The translations under genes and the position numbers were made by a program. Below are positions 23,202-31,682 of a stretch of 61,005 bases of DNA, piece after piece (within the stretch, counting starts at the first letter, position 1; each line of letters opens with the position of its first letter). Below the pieces are notes generated by a model. The model saw only the letters and a program-made list of their open reading frames with translations, did not search any database and had not been told where the DNA came from. Source of the DNA: a virus. The stretch spans positions 1 through 61,005 of the IMG/VR virus record IMGVR_UViG_3300013286_000627. One strand, given 5' to 3'.

Positions 23202-23739
23202 ACGTAATACGTTCCAACGAGATAATTACGTAAAGCGACAAATGGAGGAAGGCAAAATACCCGATCCAGAATATATTAAGATGTATGAAAATATTAATTT
23301 CGATAAGATGATTAAAGAAGAAGATCCCAATTGGAAGAAAGATAATATGGAGTATGATCTCCGTAGCACCGATTGGATTTTAGCAAAAGTCCGTGAAAGT
23401 CGTATCTACGCTCAAAATCTCTATGCCGCAATCTGTAATAACGAATTTCAGAAATTAGATGTCATGCCCATCTTGAAGGATCAGCGTTGGGGAGCCAGTT
23501 GGAGATATGCTGGCGGTATCATTGCCGACATGCAGGAAAAGGGTGACTACATCGATTGGTATTGTAGTGGTATTCGAAACAATGATCCACTAGAACCCGG
23601 AGAATGGGAAGGTTGGACATTAGAACAACAGACCTGGTACAAAGAAGGTCAAGCATTTGTAGGCGAAAGTGTAGTCACTGATGAAATTCGAGAAGACCTT
23701 AAAAAACTAGGTTGGATTGTGATAGACAGCAATGACTAA
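23176..23739 (+). CDS. Hypothetical protein
   Basis: A protein of about 187 residues, with no recognised family, Trp/Tyr-rich and acidic. The start is uncertain: 23176 limits overlap with the cysteine-rich gene; in-frame ATGs at 23053, 23131 and 23242 are alternatives. It ends within an 8-nt overlap with the next gene. Confidence 0.55.
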   Translation: MTKLSQSHERNTFQRDNYVKRQMEEGKIPDPEYIKMYENINFDKMIKEEDPNWKKDNMEYDLRSTDWILAKVRESRIYAQNLYAAICNNEFQKLDVMPILKDQRWGASWRYAGGIIADMQEKGDYIDWYCSGIRNNDPLEPGEWEGWTLEQQTWYKEGQAFVGESVVTDEIREDLKKLGWIVIDSND

Positions 23740-24037
23740 ACCTATAGTGTTATCCGAGGGAGCATGGCTTAAAATCTATAACCATATTGCCCGAACTCAT
23801 CCACCTAGCGTGTTGTTGATACGCGACAAGATGAGAGAGGTGTTGGGCTTTACTGCTAGACGACACGAAGCATGGTTGGATAGCGAAGTCGATACAAACG
23901 ATGCTAGCTACGGAACTAGATGGCGGGTGTTTAACATACATCTGGATTTCTACAATGAGCCAAAACGCACCATGTTCTTACTAAAATATAGCGAATATTT
24001 GGACAAATCTGGTAATTCCACTCTTGACATCAAGTGA
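23732..24037 (+). CDS. Hypothetical protein
   Basis: A 101-residue protein with no recognised domain. Its C-terminal coding region contains the -35 of the next promoter, which compresses the intergenic space. Confidence 0.6.
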   Translation: MTKPIVLSEGAWLKIYNHIARTHPPSVLLIRDKMREVLGFTARRHEAWLDSEVDTNDASYGTRWRVFNIHLDFYNEPKRTMFLLKYSEYLDKSGNSTLDIK

Positions 24038-24052
24038 AAATGAGTGTATAAT
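24024..24052 (+). promoter_or_regulatory. Sigma70-type promoter
   Basis: ttgaca (24024-24029), 17-bp spacer, tataat (24047-24052). The leader holds SD taggagag before ATG 24084. Confidence 0.85.
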
Positions 24053-24083
24053 TGATACATACACTAGCAAATAGGAGAGAAAC

Positions 24084-25304
24084 ATGGCAGTTGTTGCAGG
24101 CATTAAGATCAAGCCCAAAGTTAAAAAAGAAAAAGTTACTAGCATTAGTATCCGTGAACACGCAAAACGCGATCACAGTCCAAAGTGGGATGGTGCAGAA
24201 ACTTGGACAGGCGAGCAGTTCCTGCGTCACTTCCAATTTGCCATGCGCTACTACCGTATGGAATCCAGCGCCAAAGAACTCAAACCCAAAGTCGTTGACT
24301 GGATGGGTCGCAATGGTTATGCCCGGGCAGATATTCAGGCTTTTAAAGATACTCGTGATGGTCGATGTGAGTTAACTACTGGTTCTGTTGCAGCCTGCCT
24401 AATCAAAGGTATGCCAGATGTGCATCCAGAGTTTAACGATGGTCGTAGCACCGTGGCTTGGCTCAAGGCAGAGATTGCCAAAGTTGTAACATCTGGTGAA
24501 TACGATGAAGTACCCGAGGAAGAAGTTAAGGCAGTTAAGACAACAACAGTAGTCTATGTTCCGACTATTCAAGATCGGCTGCGTGAAGCCGCAGGTGGTA
24601 TGAGTGAAGAACTAGATGCTGCCATTGACAGTTTTATTACCGACCCGGATGCATTTAATCCCAAAGACATCAAAGTTATTAACTTGTTAAAAGGCAAAGG
24701 TGCCAAGGCTGCGCACTCACGTATCATCAAAGGTTATTTCCAACGCGGCTACGATGAGTTGGTTGAGTTGAGCACAGGTAAAGGTGATGAACAGTTGAAA
24801 GAAGCGTTCAAACATCTGCCACGTAAGAATGTCAACAAGCTGATTGAGTTCTATGCGGCCATAATGGCCGCTTGTGAGCAGATCGCCGCAGAACAGAAAG
24901 TGTTGAAGAAGCCACGTACTGCCAAGGTCAAGCCCGCAGAAGAATTGGTTAAGAAGCTCAAGTTCATGTTGACTGACACCAAATTGGGTGTGACATCAGT
25001 GCCGCCGGCTACCATTATTGGTGCTCAAGGTGTTGTTGTGCTCAATGTCAAGACACGCAAGATCGGCGTCTACATTGCCAAGAGCAGTGAAGGCCTGGGT
25101 GTTAAGAACAGTAGTCTTACCAACTTCACTGAAAAGAGTATGCAAAAGACTCTGCGCAAGCCTCCAGAACAGGTCAAAGAAATCAAAGAGCAGAATACGC
25201 AGAAACGTTTTGAAACTTGGTTTGCCAAGAGTGTCAAGACTACAGAGACTGTGCTCAACGGAAGATTTAGTGAAGATACAATCATCTTGAAGGTGTATAA
25301 ATGA
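24084..25304 (+). CDS. Hypothetical conserved phage protein
   Basis: A 406-residue Lys-rich protein with an N-terminal basic start, a helical middle (residues 150-300, many Ala/Lys/Glu) and a C-terminal beta-rich region with GAQGVVVLNVKTRKIGVYIA. No enzymatic motif recognised. Known to me only as a recurrent unknown in T4-like phages. It has its own strong promoter. Confidence 0.65.
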   Translation: MAVVAGIKIKPKVKKEKVTSISIREHAKRDHSPKWDGAETWTGEQFLRHFQFAMRYYRMESSAKELKPKVVDWMGRNGYARADIQAFKDTRDGRCELTTGSVAACLIKGMPDVHPEFNDGRSTVAWLKAEIAKVVTSGEYDEVPEEEVKAVKTTTVVYVPTIQDRLREAAGGMSEELDAAIDSFITDPDAFNPKDIKVINLLKGKGAKAAHSRIIKGYFQRGYDELVELSTGKGDEQLKEAFKHLPRKNVNKLIEFYAAIMAACEQIAAEQKVLKKPRTAKVKPAEELVKKLKFMLTDTKLGVTSVPPATIIGAQGVVVLNVKTRKIGVYIAKSSEGLGVKNSSLTNFTEKSMQKTLRKPPEQVKEIKEQNTQKRFETWFAKSVKTTETVLNGRFSEDTIILKVYK

Positions 25305-25333
25305 TTGACTTTGCAGTAGAACCCCTGTATAAT
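25305..25333 (+). promoter_or_regulatory. Sigma70-type promoter
   Basis: ttgact (25305-25310) directly after the previous stop, 17-bp spacer, tataat (25328-25333). SD aagga precedes ATG 25361. Confidence 0.82.
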
Positions 25334-25360
25334 ATATTAAACAACTTTTAAGGAACTAAA

Positions 25361-25873
25361 ATGCTAACACTAAAAGAATGGATGGAACTTGTTGATTATC
25401 GCATCACTGAAGGTGGTGACTACAATCTATTCAGCGATAATGCCTATGCACTGACATCATGGAATGGTGATCACGATGGCTACAGTTTGGAAATCATCTT
25501 TGATACAAAGACCCAAGTGGTCTATTGTGTTGAAGCATGTGACTACAAACATCAACGTGCCTACCGATTGTTCCACGAAGATTACAAGAACGTAGATCAG
25601 ATTAAAGAAGCGTGGGACACGGTTGAGTGGTGTGACCTAGAAGTGGATGACGACTTCATACAAAAGGCATTGGCTATTGTAGCAGGTGAAGATTATGATA
25701 CTCGTGTCACTATTCCAATTGACCTGCCTGATCACGAACTGATGGCTATCTTTAAAATGGCACATGAAGCTGATATGACATTTAACGATTTTGTTGAAAA
25801 GATTCTGCGTGAGAAATTGGCAGATGAAGGTTTTGTTGCAGGGATGAAAGCAGCCCATGAAGCAGGAAAATGA
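25361..25873 (+). CDS. Hypothetical protein with helical C-terminal module
   Basis: A 170-residue protein. The first 110 residues form an acidic alpha/beta region; the C-terminal part, from about 112 (TRVTIPIDLPDHELMAIFKM), looks like a ribbon-helix-helix style module, which would bind DNA if confirmed. Overlaps the next gene by 17 nt. Confidence 0.6.
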   Translation: MLTLKEWMELVDYRITEGGDYNLFSDNAYALTSWNGDHDGYSLEIIFDTKTQVVYCVEACDYKHQRAYRLFHEDYKNVDQIKEAWDTVEWCDLEVDDDFIQKALAIVAGEDYDTRVTIPIDLPDHELMAIFKMAHEADMTFNDFVEKILREKLADEGFVAGMKAAHEAGK

Positions 25874-26237
25874 AGACTACCTAAAACAGGTATATCCGCA
25901 GATGTTCTCGGAAGATTTCTGGGGCTTTGAGTGCAGTGACGGATGGTTTAATATCATCAATATGCTGTGTCGTAATATCCAAAGTCACCTCAAATGGAAG
26001 AAGGAAATTCCGCAGGTAGTTGTGACACAGGTCAAAGAAAAGTTTGGATCACTACGGTTCTACTATGATGGTGGTGATGAATACATTGCTGGACTTGTTA
26101 GCATGGCAGAAGCCATAAGTGAAGTCACTTGTGAAGTCTGTGGAACACCCGGCGAGACTCGTCAAGTTGGTTGGCACAAAGTATTGTGTGAAACGCATCA
26201 TCAAGAACGAGAAAAGGCTCGAAATGACACTCCCTGA
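25857..26237 (+). CDS. Conserved phage protein with zinc-knuckle-like C-terminus
   Basis: A 126-residue protein of a family I recall as recurrent in phages and prophages (FECSDGWFNIINMLC, VKEKFGSLRFYYDGGD). The C-terminus holds CEVCG and CETHHQ, a possible zinc site. Function unknown. Overlaps the next gene by 14 nt. Confidence 0.68.
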   Translation: MKQENEDYLKQVYPQMFSEDFWGFECSDGWFNIINMLCRNIQSHLKWKKEIPQVVVTQVKEKFGSLRFYYDGGDEYIAGLVSMAEAISEVTCEVCGTPGETRQVGWHKVLCETHHQEREKARNDTP

Positions 26238-26460
26238 CGAACGGTATCGTGCAGTAGTACAGACTCAAAGATTTTTATTACAGATCTTGACTACTCCTCG
26301 AGTTCCAAAAGCAATTAAAGATCAAGCAAGAAGTTGTTTGAGACATTATCCTAGCGATTGGGATATGCAAATAGTGGCTCGAGAAGTTCCGGGCGTGTTT
26401 CAAGAAAAGATGGAACCGTTGTATCGAATGGTTAAAAAATACGAACAGGATAAGGAATAG
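26224..26460 (+). CDS. BPSL0761-like small protein
   Basis: A 78-residue protein. TLPDERYRAVVQTQRFLLQI and the later ARSCLRHYPSDWDM match the pattern I know for the BPSL0761 family of Burkholderiales and their phages; function unknown. ATG 26224 is chosen because it lies at the end of the previous gene and matches the family N-terminus. Confidence 0.65.
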   Translation: MTLPDERYRAVVQTQRFLLQILTTPRVPKAIKDQARSCLRHYPSDWDMQIVAREVPGVFQEKMEPLYRMVKKYEQDKE

Positions 26461-26462
26461 AT

Positions 26463-26870
26463 ATGCGTATAGGTTTGAGCTATAGTCGCTGTGTTAGAGA
26501 CATTGTAGACGGTGTTGTAGATATGCGTGATGTGTTGGTTGTTATTAGCCGCACCGACTTCGATCCACGAGACGATGCACAATGGAAGGGCATTTGGGAA
26601 GGGTATCATTACGATAATCCCGAATGGTATAACTACACCGATGAGGACGAAGCTCGTTTCCGTCAAGTTAGCATTGATTTATGGGAACAGGGCAAACTGC
26701 ACCAGCCTCGTAAGTTTGGAGCACACCCTCGCCGTATGAACTACTACTGGATGGAGGCCGGTCTATCATCACACGATATTGACAGTAATCCCGCAGTGAA
26801 GCGAGCGTGGGAACAATTTCAAATAGTTGCAGGTCTTGCAGATACAAATACAATAAAGGATAATTTTTAA
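26463..26870 (+). CDS. Hypothetical protein
   Basis: A 135-residue protein beginning [20 protein letters not shown], seen elsewhere in phages without known function. Trp/Tyr-rich acidic middle. It lies 2 nt after the previous stop and 1 nt before clpP. Confidence 0.65.
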   Translation: MRIGLSYSRCVRDIVDGVVDMRDVLVVISRTDFDPRDDAQWKGIWEGYHYDNPEWYNYTDEDEARFRQVSIDLWEQGKLHQPRKFGAHPRRMNYYWMEAGLSSHDIDSNPAVKRAWEQFQIVAGLADTNTIKDNF

Positions 26871-26871
26871 T

Positions 26872-27495
26872 ATGATTTCACAACTAGTACCAATGGTGGT
26901 CGAAAAGACCGGTCAAGGCGAACGAGCGTTCGATATTTTTTCCAGACTCTTGAACGAGAGAATAGTGTTCCTTAACGGACCAGTTGATGATCACAGTGCA
27001 AATCTTGTGGTAGCACAATTGCTACATTTAGAGAGTGCCGATTCAGAGAAAGATATTCATCTTTACATCAACAGCCCAGGTGGCGGTGTGACTGCTGGCT
27101 TGAGTATCTATGATGTTATGCAATTTATCAAACCTGATGTTGCAACCTATGTCATGGGGCAGGCTTGTTCAATGGGTAGTTTCCTTGCACAGGCAGGTGC
27201 AAAAGGCAAGCGATATGTATTGCCAGAAAGCCGCACAATGATTCATCGTGTTAGTTCGGGCACACCGGGTACTCGGGGTTCAGTTCATGTACAAGAACTA
27301 CAGTTCGAAGATGCAAAACGCAGCTATGATGAAAGTCAGCGTATCAATCAGCGTTTGACAGAACTGTATGTCCGTCACAATACTGCTGGCAAGACATATG
27401 AGGAATTGTTTGAGATCATGAAGTTTGACACATTCCTTTCTGCACAGGAAGCAGTTGCATATGGTCTGGCCGACAAGGTTGTTGAGAGTCGATAA
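26872..27495 (+). CDS. clpP: ATP-dependent Clp protease proteolytic subunit
   Basis: A 207-residue serine peptidase of full ClpP length. The triad is Ser100 in [11 protein letters not shown], His125 in RTMIHR and Asp176 in [23 protein letters not shown] is the oxyanion-proximal glycine loop. ClpP forms 14-mers that degrade proteins unfolded by ClpA or ClpX; this window also encodes a ClpA with a docking loop at 54316. The start at 26872 gives a normal-length N-terminus. Confidence 0.95.
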   Translation: MISQLVPMVVEKTGQGERAFDIFSRLLNERIVFLNGPVDDHSANLVVAQLLHLESADSEKDIHLYINSPGGGVTAGLSIYDVMQFIKPDVATYVMGQACSMGSFLAQAGAKGKRYVLPESRTMIHRVSSGTPGTRGSVHVQELQFEDAKRSYDESQRINQRLTELYVRHNTAGKTYEELFEIMKFDTFLSAQEAVAYGLADKVVESR

Positions 27496-27554
27496 GTCGT
27501 AAGTAAATTCTCCTGTAAGTGCGAGTAAATATTGACACTTATGAGAGAAAAATT

Positions 27555-27728
27555 ATGGAACAACATTTAATATTGGCATTTTTAATAGTAGGCGGAATCG
27601 TAGGTTGGGGTTTGTTTGCCTTTACCTTATTGCAATTGATTTGCAATCGTCAAAAAGAAATCTCAATGATCAATGAAATCAAAGAAGATTTAAAAATTGT
27701 TCAGCAAGAAATTAAATTACTTAAATAA
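27555..27728 (+). CDS. Small membrane protein
   Basis: A 57-residue protein with one membrane helix (residues 5-28, LILAFLIVGGIVGWGLFAFT) and a charged C-terminal helix likely to coil. ATG 27555 is preferred to an upstream GTG because SD gagag precedes it. Function unknown. Confidence 0.6.
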   Translation: MEQHLILAFLIVGGIVGWGLFAFTLLQLICNRQKEISMINEIKEDLKIVQQEIKLLK

Positions 27729-27778
27729 CACTACAGCGGTCTTGACATCATTTCCCGCTATACAAACTCTGCTGTCTA

Positions 27779-27787
27779 TGCTATAAT
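27779..27787 (+). promoter_or_regulatory. Extended -10 promoter for queD
   Basis: TGC-tataat (27779-27787) is an extended -10; the -35 position holds the weak tataca (27759-27764). SD aggaga precedes ATG 27805. A ttgaca at 27742-27747 has no -10 at normal spacing. Confidence 0.55.
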
Positions 27788-27804
27788 TAACATAGGAGAT
27801 AAAG

Positions 27805-28332
27805 ATGGCAAAATATCTATCAACAAAAACATACGGTAATGACCGCGGCCTTTCATGCTGTTTTAGACAATGGCGTGCCACTCACAGCCACTGCTCACTA
27901 CTGCACGGATACTCAATTGGCATCAAATTAATCTTTGAATGCGATACATTAGACGAAAAGAACTGGGGCATGGACTTTGGTGGTCTTAAAGAATTCAAAG
28001 CATGGGCTGATTGGATGTTCGACCACACCACTGTGATTGCCGAAGATGATCCATTATTGGACCGTTTTAAACTGATGTCAGGTTGGAGCTCAAATCCAGA
28101 GCATGACGGCAACCCAGATCGTGTACAAGTAGAACCATACCGTAGATTGGGTATATGCGATCTACGCATTGTACCAGGTGTAGGTTGCGAACTGTTTGCC
28201 AAAATGTGCTATAACAAAATGGATTGGTTGCTAACGAATGGTGATCACCGGTATCCACTAAACCCATCAGTGAGAATTAAATCAGTTGAAGTATTTGAAC
28301 ATGCAGGTAACTCGGCTACGTACGAAGGCTAA
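27805..28332 (+). CDS. queD: 6-carboxytetrahydropterin synthase / PTPS family
   Basis: A 175-residue PTPS-family enzyme. Zinc histidines are in ATHSHCSLLHGY, with DFGGLK and FDHTTV following as in QueD. QueD converts dihydroneopterin triphosphate (made by FolE, encoded at 18149) to 6-carboxytetrahydropterin on the route to preQ0. Phages use this pathway for 7-deazaguanine DNA modification or queuosine. Longer than E. coli QueD (121 residues), as in several phage forms. Confidence 0.88.
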   Translation: MAKYLSTKTYGNDRGLSCCFRQWRATHSHCSLLHGYSIGIKLIFECDTLDEKNWGMDFGGLKEFKAWADWMFDHTTVIAEDDPLLDRFKLMSGWSSNPEHDGNPDRVQVEPYRRLGICDLRIVPGVGCELFAKMCYNKMDWLLTNGDHRYPLNPSVRIKSVEVFEHAGNSATYEG

Positions 28333-28486
28333 AAATTATTGGCGCCTTTGGGCCAAAGCATTGGGAGAAAAATCAGGCAATAACAATCAAGAGGCCGATC
28401 GTGTTGCCTTAATTCGCACCCTAGTGGTTCTTTGCTACATAATTACTAATGCATTTATTGTAGCAGGGGTAGTGCGTCACTGGTAA
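28301..28486 (+). CDS. Small membrane protein
   Basis: A 61-residue protein with a basic N-terminal half and one C-terminal membrane helix (TLVVLCYIITNAFIVAGVV). It begins inside queD in another frame; a TTG at 28286 is an alternative start. Function unknown. Confidence 0.5.
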   Translation: MQVTRLRTKAKNYWRLWAKALGEKSGNNNQEADRVALIRTLVVLCYIITNAFIVAGVVRHW

Positions 28487-28512
28487 TCATTGCAGGTGTA
28501 AAAGGAATTAGA

Positions 28513-28656
28513 ATGAAAGATAAAGATTGGTTAGAGAAAGTAAGTATTGCATACAAAGTATATTCAGATCAAGTAGGTCCAAAATTGCCTATTGAACACT
28601 TTATTGCCTGGATGTATCGACAATATGGCATTGTAGAACCTACAGATAAAAAATGA
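28513..28656 (+). CDS. Hypothetical small protein
   Basis: A 47-residue helical protein. SD aaggaatt precedes it and its stop overlaps the next ATG (ATGA). No recognised family. Confidence 0.62.
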   Translation: MKDKDWLEKVSIAYKVYSDQVGPKLPIEHFIAWMYRQYGIVEPTDKK

Positions 28657-29579
28657 AAAAAATATTAGTAACCGGGGGTGCTGGATTTCTTGGTAGTCAC
28701 CTTTGCGATAGACTAGTGGCACAAGGACATCATGTCTTATGTGTTGACAATTACTTCACCGGCAGTAAAAAGAATATTGAGCACTTGCTCGACTATAAAA
28801 ACTTTGAAGTTATCCGTCAAGATATCTACATTCCATTATATGTAGAAGTAGACGAGATATATAATCTGGCCTGTCCTGCAAGTCCCTACTACTATCAGTT
28901 AGATCCTATTCAAACAATGAAAACATCAGTAATTGGTGCGTTCAATATGTTAGGACTTGCTAAACGCACGGGTGCTAAAATCCTGCAGGCTTCGACAAGT
29001 GAATGTTATGGTGATCCTGAAGTGCATCCGCAACCCGAAGAATATTGGGGCAATGTAAATCCTATTGGTATCCGCAGTTGTTATGATGAGGGGAAACGAT
29101 CAGCTGAAACATTGTTTATGGATTACTATCGTAAGCACAATGTTGATACAAAGATTATGCGCATCTTTAACACCTACGGTCCCAGAATGAATACCAATGA
29201 CGGTCGGGTTGTCAGTAACTTTATTGTTCAAGCCCTACGCGGTGAAGATATTACCATCTACGGTGATGGCAGTCAAACTCGAAGTTTCTGCTACTTTGAA
29301 GACAACCTAGACGGCATGGTAAAACTTATGGATACCGAATATCATTTGCCAATAAACATTGGTAATCCCGGAGAGTTTAGTATGCTAGAATTAGCAGAAA
29401 AAGTTATTCAATTAACTGGAACTATAAGTAAAATTGTTTATATGCCGTTGCCAAAAGATGATCCAAAACAACGAAAACCTAATATCGAACGTGCTAAAGA
29501 TATTTTAAATTGGGCGCCGAAGATCAATTTAGAACAAGGGTTGATTAAAACTATTGACTATTTTCGTAAGGTAATATAA
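28653..29579 (+). CDS. UDP-glucuronate decarboxylase (UDP-xylose synthase)-like
   Basis: A 308-residue extended [14 protein letters not shown] (NAD binding), NLACPASP, the catalytic region [15 protein letters not shown] and YDEGKRSAE (YxxxK), and [10 protein letters not shown] are hallmarks of UXS. It converts UDP-glucuronate to UDP-xylose. The length is complete for the family. Its substrate could come from the UDP-glucose-dehydrogenase-like protein at 17222. Coupled to the following 2OG oxygenase by a one-base overlap. Confidence 0.9.
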   Translation: MKKILVTGGAGFLGSHLCDRLVAQGHHVLCVDNYFTGSKKNIEHLLDYKNFEVIRQDIYIPLYVEVDEIYNLACPASPYYYQLDPIQTMKTSVIGAFNMLGLAKRTGAKILQASTSECYGDPEVHPQPEEYWGNVNPIGIRSCYDEGKRSAETLFMDYYRKHNVDTKIMRIFNTYGPRMNTNDGRVVSNFIVQALRGEDITIYGDGSQTRSFCYFEDNLDGMVKLMDTEYHLPINIGNPGEFSMLELAEKVIQLTGTISKIVYMPLPKDDPKQRKPNIERAKDILNWAPKINLEQGLIKTIDYFRKVI

Positions 29580-30172
29580 TGGAAGATTTTATTAGAACAT
29601 GGCCGGGAAAAGTAACACCCAACGATTGTCAGGAAACAATTGATGCGTTTGAGGAAATAGTTAATAACCCAGAACTTGCAGAGCATGTATCTAATAATGC
29701 AACCCAATTTTCTAATTCAAATCTAGGAAGAAAAGATCTAGCAATTTTTTTAGAAAACCATGTATTCAATAAATCAGATCTTTGTTCAAAATATTTGTAT
29801 TATCTAAATGATTGTGTAACTGAATACGTTGAAGAATTTGGTCAGTTAAAAGAAGTAGCATTAAGTAATAATTATTGCTTAAAACTGCAAAGAACTTTGC
29901 CAATGGGTGGATATCATGTATGGCATTACGAAAACGGAGACCTCCCAAGGCATTTTAATCGAGAGCTAGTTTGGATGATTTATCTTAATGATATGCCCGA
30001 AGGTGAAGCAGAAACTGAATTTCTTTATCAAAAAAGGCGTATTCGTCCAACTCAAGGGACTGTAGTGATCTGGCCTGCAGGTATGACACACCCACATCGA
30101 GGATTAACTGTTTATTCTCAGCCAAAATATATATTAACAGGTTGGTATGTAAAAAGTCGAACGCATGATTGA
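29579..30172 (+). CDS. Prolyl-4-hydroxylase-like 2OG oxygenase
   Basis: A 197-residue protein whose last 100 residues follow the phage P4H-like pattern: YHVWHYENGD (His113 or His116, Glu118), then EGEAETEFLYQKRRIRPTQG, VVIWPAGMTHPHRG (distal His) and a basic residue near 183 for 2OG. Phage P4H-like proteins are widespread but their substrates are unproven. Sitting beside a nucleotide-sugar gene, in a phage with Pro-rich collagen-like fibres, it is a candidate fibre hydroxylase. Confidence 0.75.
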   Translation: MEDFIRTWPGKVTPNDCQETIDAFEEIVNNPELAEHVSNNATQFSNSNLGRKDLAIFLENHVFNKSDLCSKYLYYLNDCVTEYVEEFGQLKEVALSNNYCLKLQRTLPMGGYHVWHYENGDLPRHFNRELVWMIYLNDMPEGEAETEFLYQKRRIRPTQGTVVIWPAGMTHPHRGLTVYSQPKYILTGWYVKSRTHD

Positions 30173-30197
30173 TCTTTTTCTTGAGATAGTGTATAAT
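30169..30197 (+). promoter_or_regulatory. Sigma70-type promoter
   Basis: ttgatc (30169-30174), 17-bp spacer, tataat (30192-30197); -35 overlaps the oxygenase stop codon. SD caaggag precedes ATG 30220. Confidence 0.78.
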
Positions 30198-30219
30198 AGT
30201 ATTTTACAAGGAGCGTATT

Positions 30220-30396
30220 ATGGGTCAGTTTAGAAATTGGTATGTTCGCAACCAAGATGCGATAACATGGTTCCTTATTGGTTGGTGTACATTTGCAGGT
30301 CTTGATGACTTGATTAATGGAAAGTATGTTTGGGCGGCACTTAATTTTGCAATCGCATACATCAACTACAAAACAAACGATTTTAAAATGCAATGA
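30220..30396 (+). CDS. Small membrane protein
   Basis: A 58-residue protein with two short hydrophobic segments (AITWFLIGWCTFAG and AALNFAIAYI). Strong promoter and SD; ATGA overlap with the next gene. Function unknown. Confidence 0.65.
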   Translation: MGQFRNWYVRNQDAITWFLIGWCTFAGLDDLINGKYVWAALNFAIAYINYKTNDFKMQ

Positions 30397-30563
30397 CACA
30401 ATGGACAGTGAATATTGAAGAAGCCGATGACGGCACCGGTGATCTTGTATTACCGTTGCCTCAAGAATTACTCAATCTGCAAGGTTGGGTAGAAGGTGAC
30501 ACATTAGAATGGATCGATAATAAGGACGGCACATGGTCTATCCAGAAAGTTCAAAATGGGTAG
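30393..30563 (+). CDS. AbrB/MazE-like small DNA-binding protein
   Basis: A 56-residue protein. GDLVLPLPQELLNLQGWVEG followed by DTLEWIDNKDGTW is the swapped-hairpin pattern of SpoVT/AbrB or MazE-type proteins. No toxin partner is recognisable next to it, so a small transcription factor is more likely than an antitoxin. ATGA overlap upstream, 8-nt overlap downstream. Confidence 0.65.
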   Translation: MTQWTVNIEEADDGTGDLVLPLPQELLNLQGWVEGDTLEWIDNKDGTWSIQKVQNG

Positions 30564-30657
30564 TGATAAAATATTCTACGGTACTATTCTCGCTTTGTTT
30601 GCCTTTACTATAGGGCATCCATATATTGCTTTATTCATTTTTATTTTAAGTATATGA
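30556..30657 (+). CDS. Membrane microprotein
   Basis: A 33-residue, almost wholly hydrophobic protein (FYGTILALFAFTIG, PYIALFIFILSI). It overlaps both neighbours (8 nt and ATGA), which supports translation. Function unknown. Confidence 0.5.
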   Translation: MGSDKIFYGTILALFAFTIGHPYIALFIFILSI

Positions 30658-31682
30658 CTAAGAAAATCGGATTCGCCTGCAAGTGGATTGATACTCCTGC
30701 ACAAGTTAATGGTATCAAGCCCAATGACGATGCCAAGCAATATAATACCGGCAGTACCACTGTTGCATGGTTAAATAGACAGAGCAAAGAAGTTGCGGAA
30801 CAAAAACTATGGGACCTAATGGTAGGTAATATCGAAGCTGTTCGCAAGCTCGTCAACCGTGTGGGAGCACTTGATGAAAATCTTAGAATGGTACGACTCG
30901 GCAGCGATATACTACCTGTGTATACTCAGCAGGATTGGAGCTGGTTTTGGCGGCTTCCCGCTACCAGAGAATATTGCGAAAGAGCATTTAGAGAAGTGGG
31001 AGATGTGGCTCGCAAGAATGGTGTTAGGCTCTCTTTTCATCCTGGTCAGTTCACTGTGTTGGCAAGTGATAATCCAGATATCGTTAATCGTAGTATAGAG
31101 GAGTTTGAATATCATGCAGATATGGCCAGGTACATGGGCTACGGTAAATCGTTCCAAGACTTTAAGATCAACGTCCATATCTCCGGTCGCGCCGGTCCAG
31201 AAGGTATCCGACAAGCCTACAAAAGACTCAGCCCCGAAGCCCGCAACACCATTACAATCGAAAACGAAGAAAATGCGTGGGGACTAGATGATTGCATTAG
31301 CATATCTGATCTTGTTCCAATTGTTTTGGATCTACATCATAATTGGGTGCGAGAAGGAGAATACTTGGCGCCATCCTCGGAGCAGGTTCAGCGGGTTGTT
31401 GATTCTTGGCGCGGTGTTCGCCCTACTTTACATTACAGTGTTTCACGTGAAGATTGGCTTGTTGGTCACGACCCGTTAGTTGCCCCAGATTATAAACTGT
31501 TGTTAGAAAACGGATACCGTAAGCAAAAACTTCGGGCCCATAGTGATTTCTACTGGAATACAGCAGTAAATGAATGGGCTTTGAGCTTTTTAGATCAGTT
31601 CGACATCATGGCGGAGAGTAAGGGCAAGAACCTTGCGAGCTTTGCCCTTGCTGATCAAGCTAAAAAGTTAAGCCTTCTTTGA
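30654..31682 (+). CDS. uvsE: UV-damage endonuclease (UVDE family)
   Basis: A 342-residue TIM-barrel endonuclease. LSFHPGQFTVLAS, NVHISG, ITIENEE and IVLDLHHN carry the metal-binding His/Glu/Asp residues of UVDE. The family nicks 5' to cyclobutane dimers and 6-4 photoproducts, starting an alternative excision repair. This suits a phage of sunlit water. Its end overlaps the convergent basic-protein gene by 15 nt. Confidence 0.92.
   Translation: MTKKIGFACKWIDTPAQVNGIKPNDDAKQYNTGSTTVAWLNRQSKEVAEQKLWDLMVGNIEAVRKLVNRVGALDENLRMVRLGSDILPVYTQQDWSWFWRLPATREYCERAFREVGDVARKNGVRLSFHPGQFTVLASDNPDIVNRSIEEFEYHADMARYMGYGKSFQDFKINVHISGRAGPEGIRQAYKRLSPEARNTITIENEENAWGLDDCISISDLVPIVLDLHHNWVREGEYLAPSSEQVQRVVDSWRGVRPTLHYSVSREDWLVGHDPLVAPDYKLLLENGYRKQKLRAHSDFYWNTAVNEWALSFLDQFDIMAESKGKNLASFALADQAKKLSLL

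Noticed and set aside
27742-27747. ttgaca as the -35 of queD
   Set aside because: No -10 occurs at 16-18 bp; the extended -10 at 27779 explains the promoter better.
30393-30657. Confident toxin-antitoxin call
   Set aside because: Only the AbrB-like fold is recognisable; the hydrophobic neighbour matches no known toxin, so it is listed only as a question.
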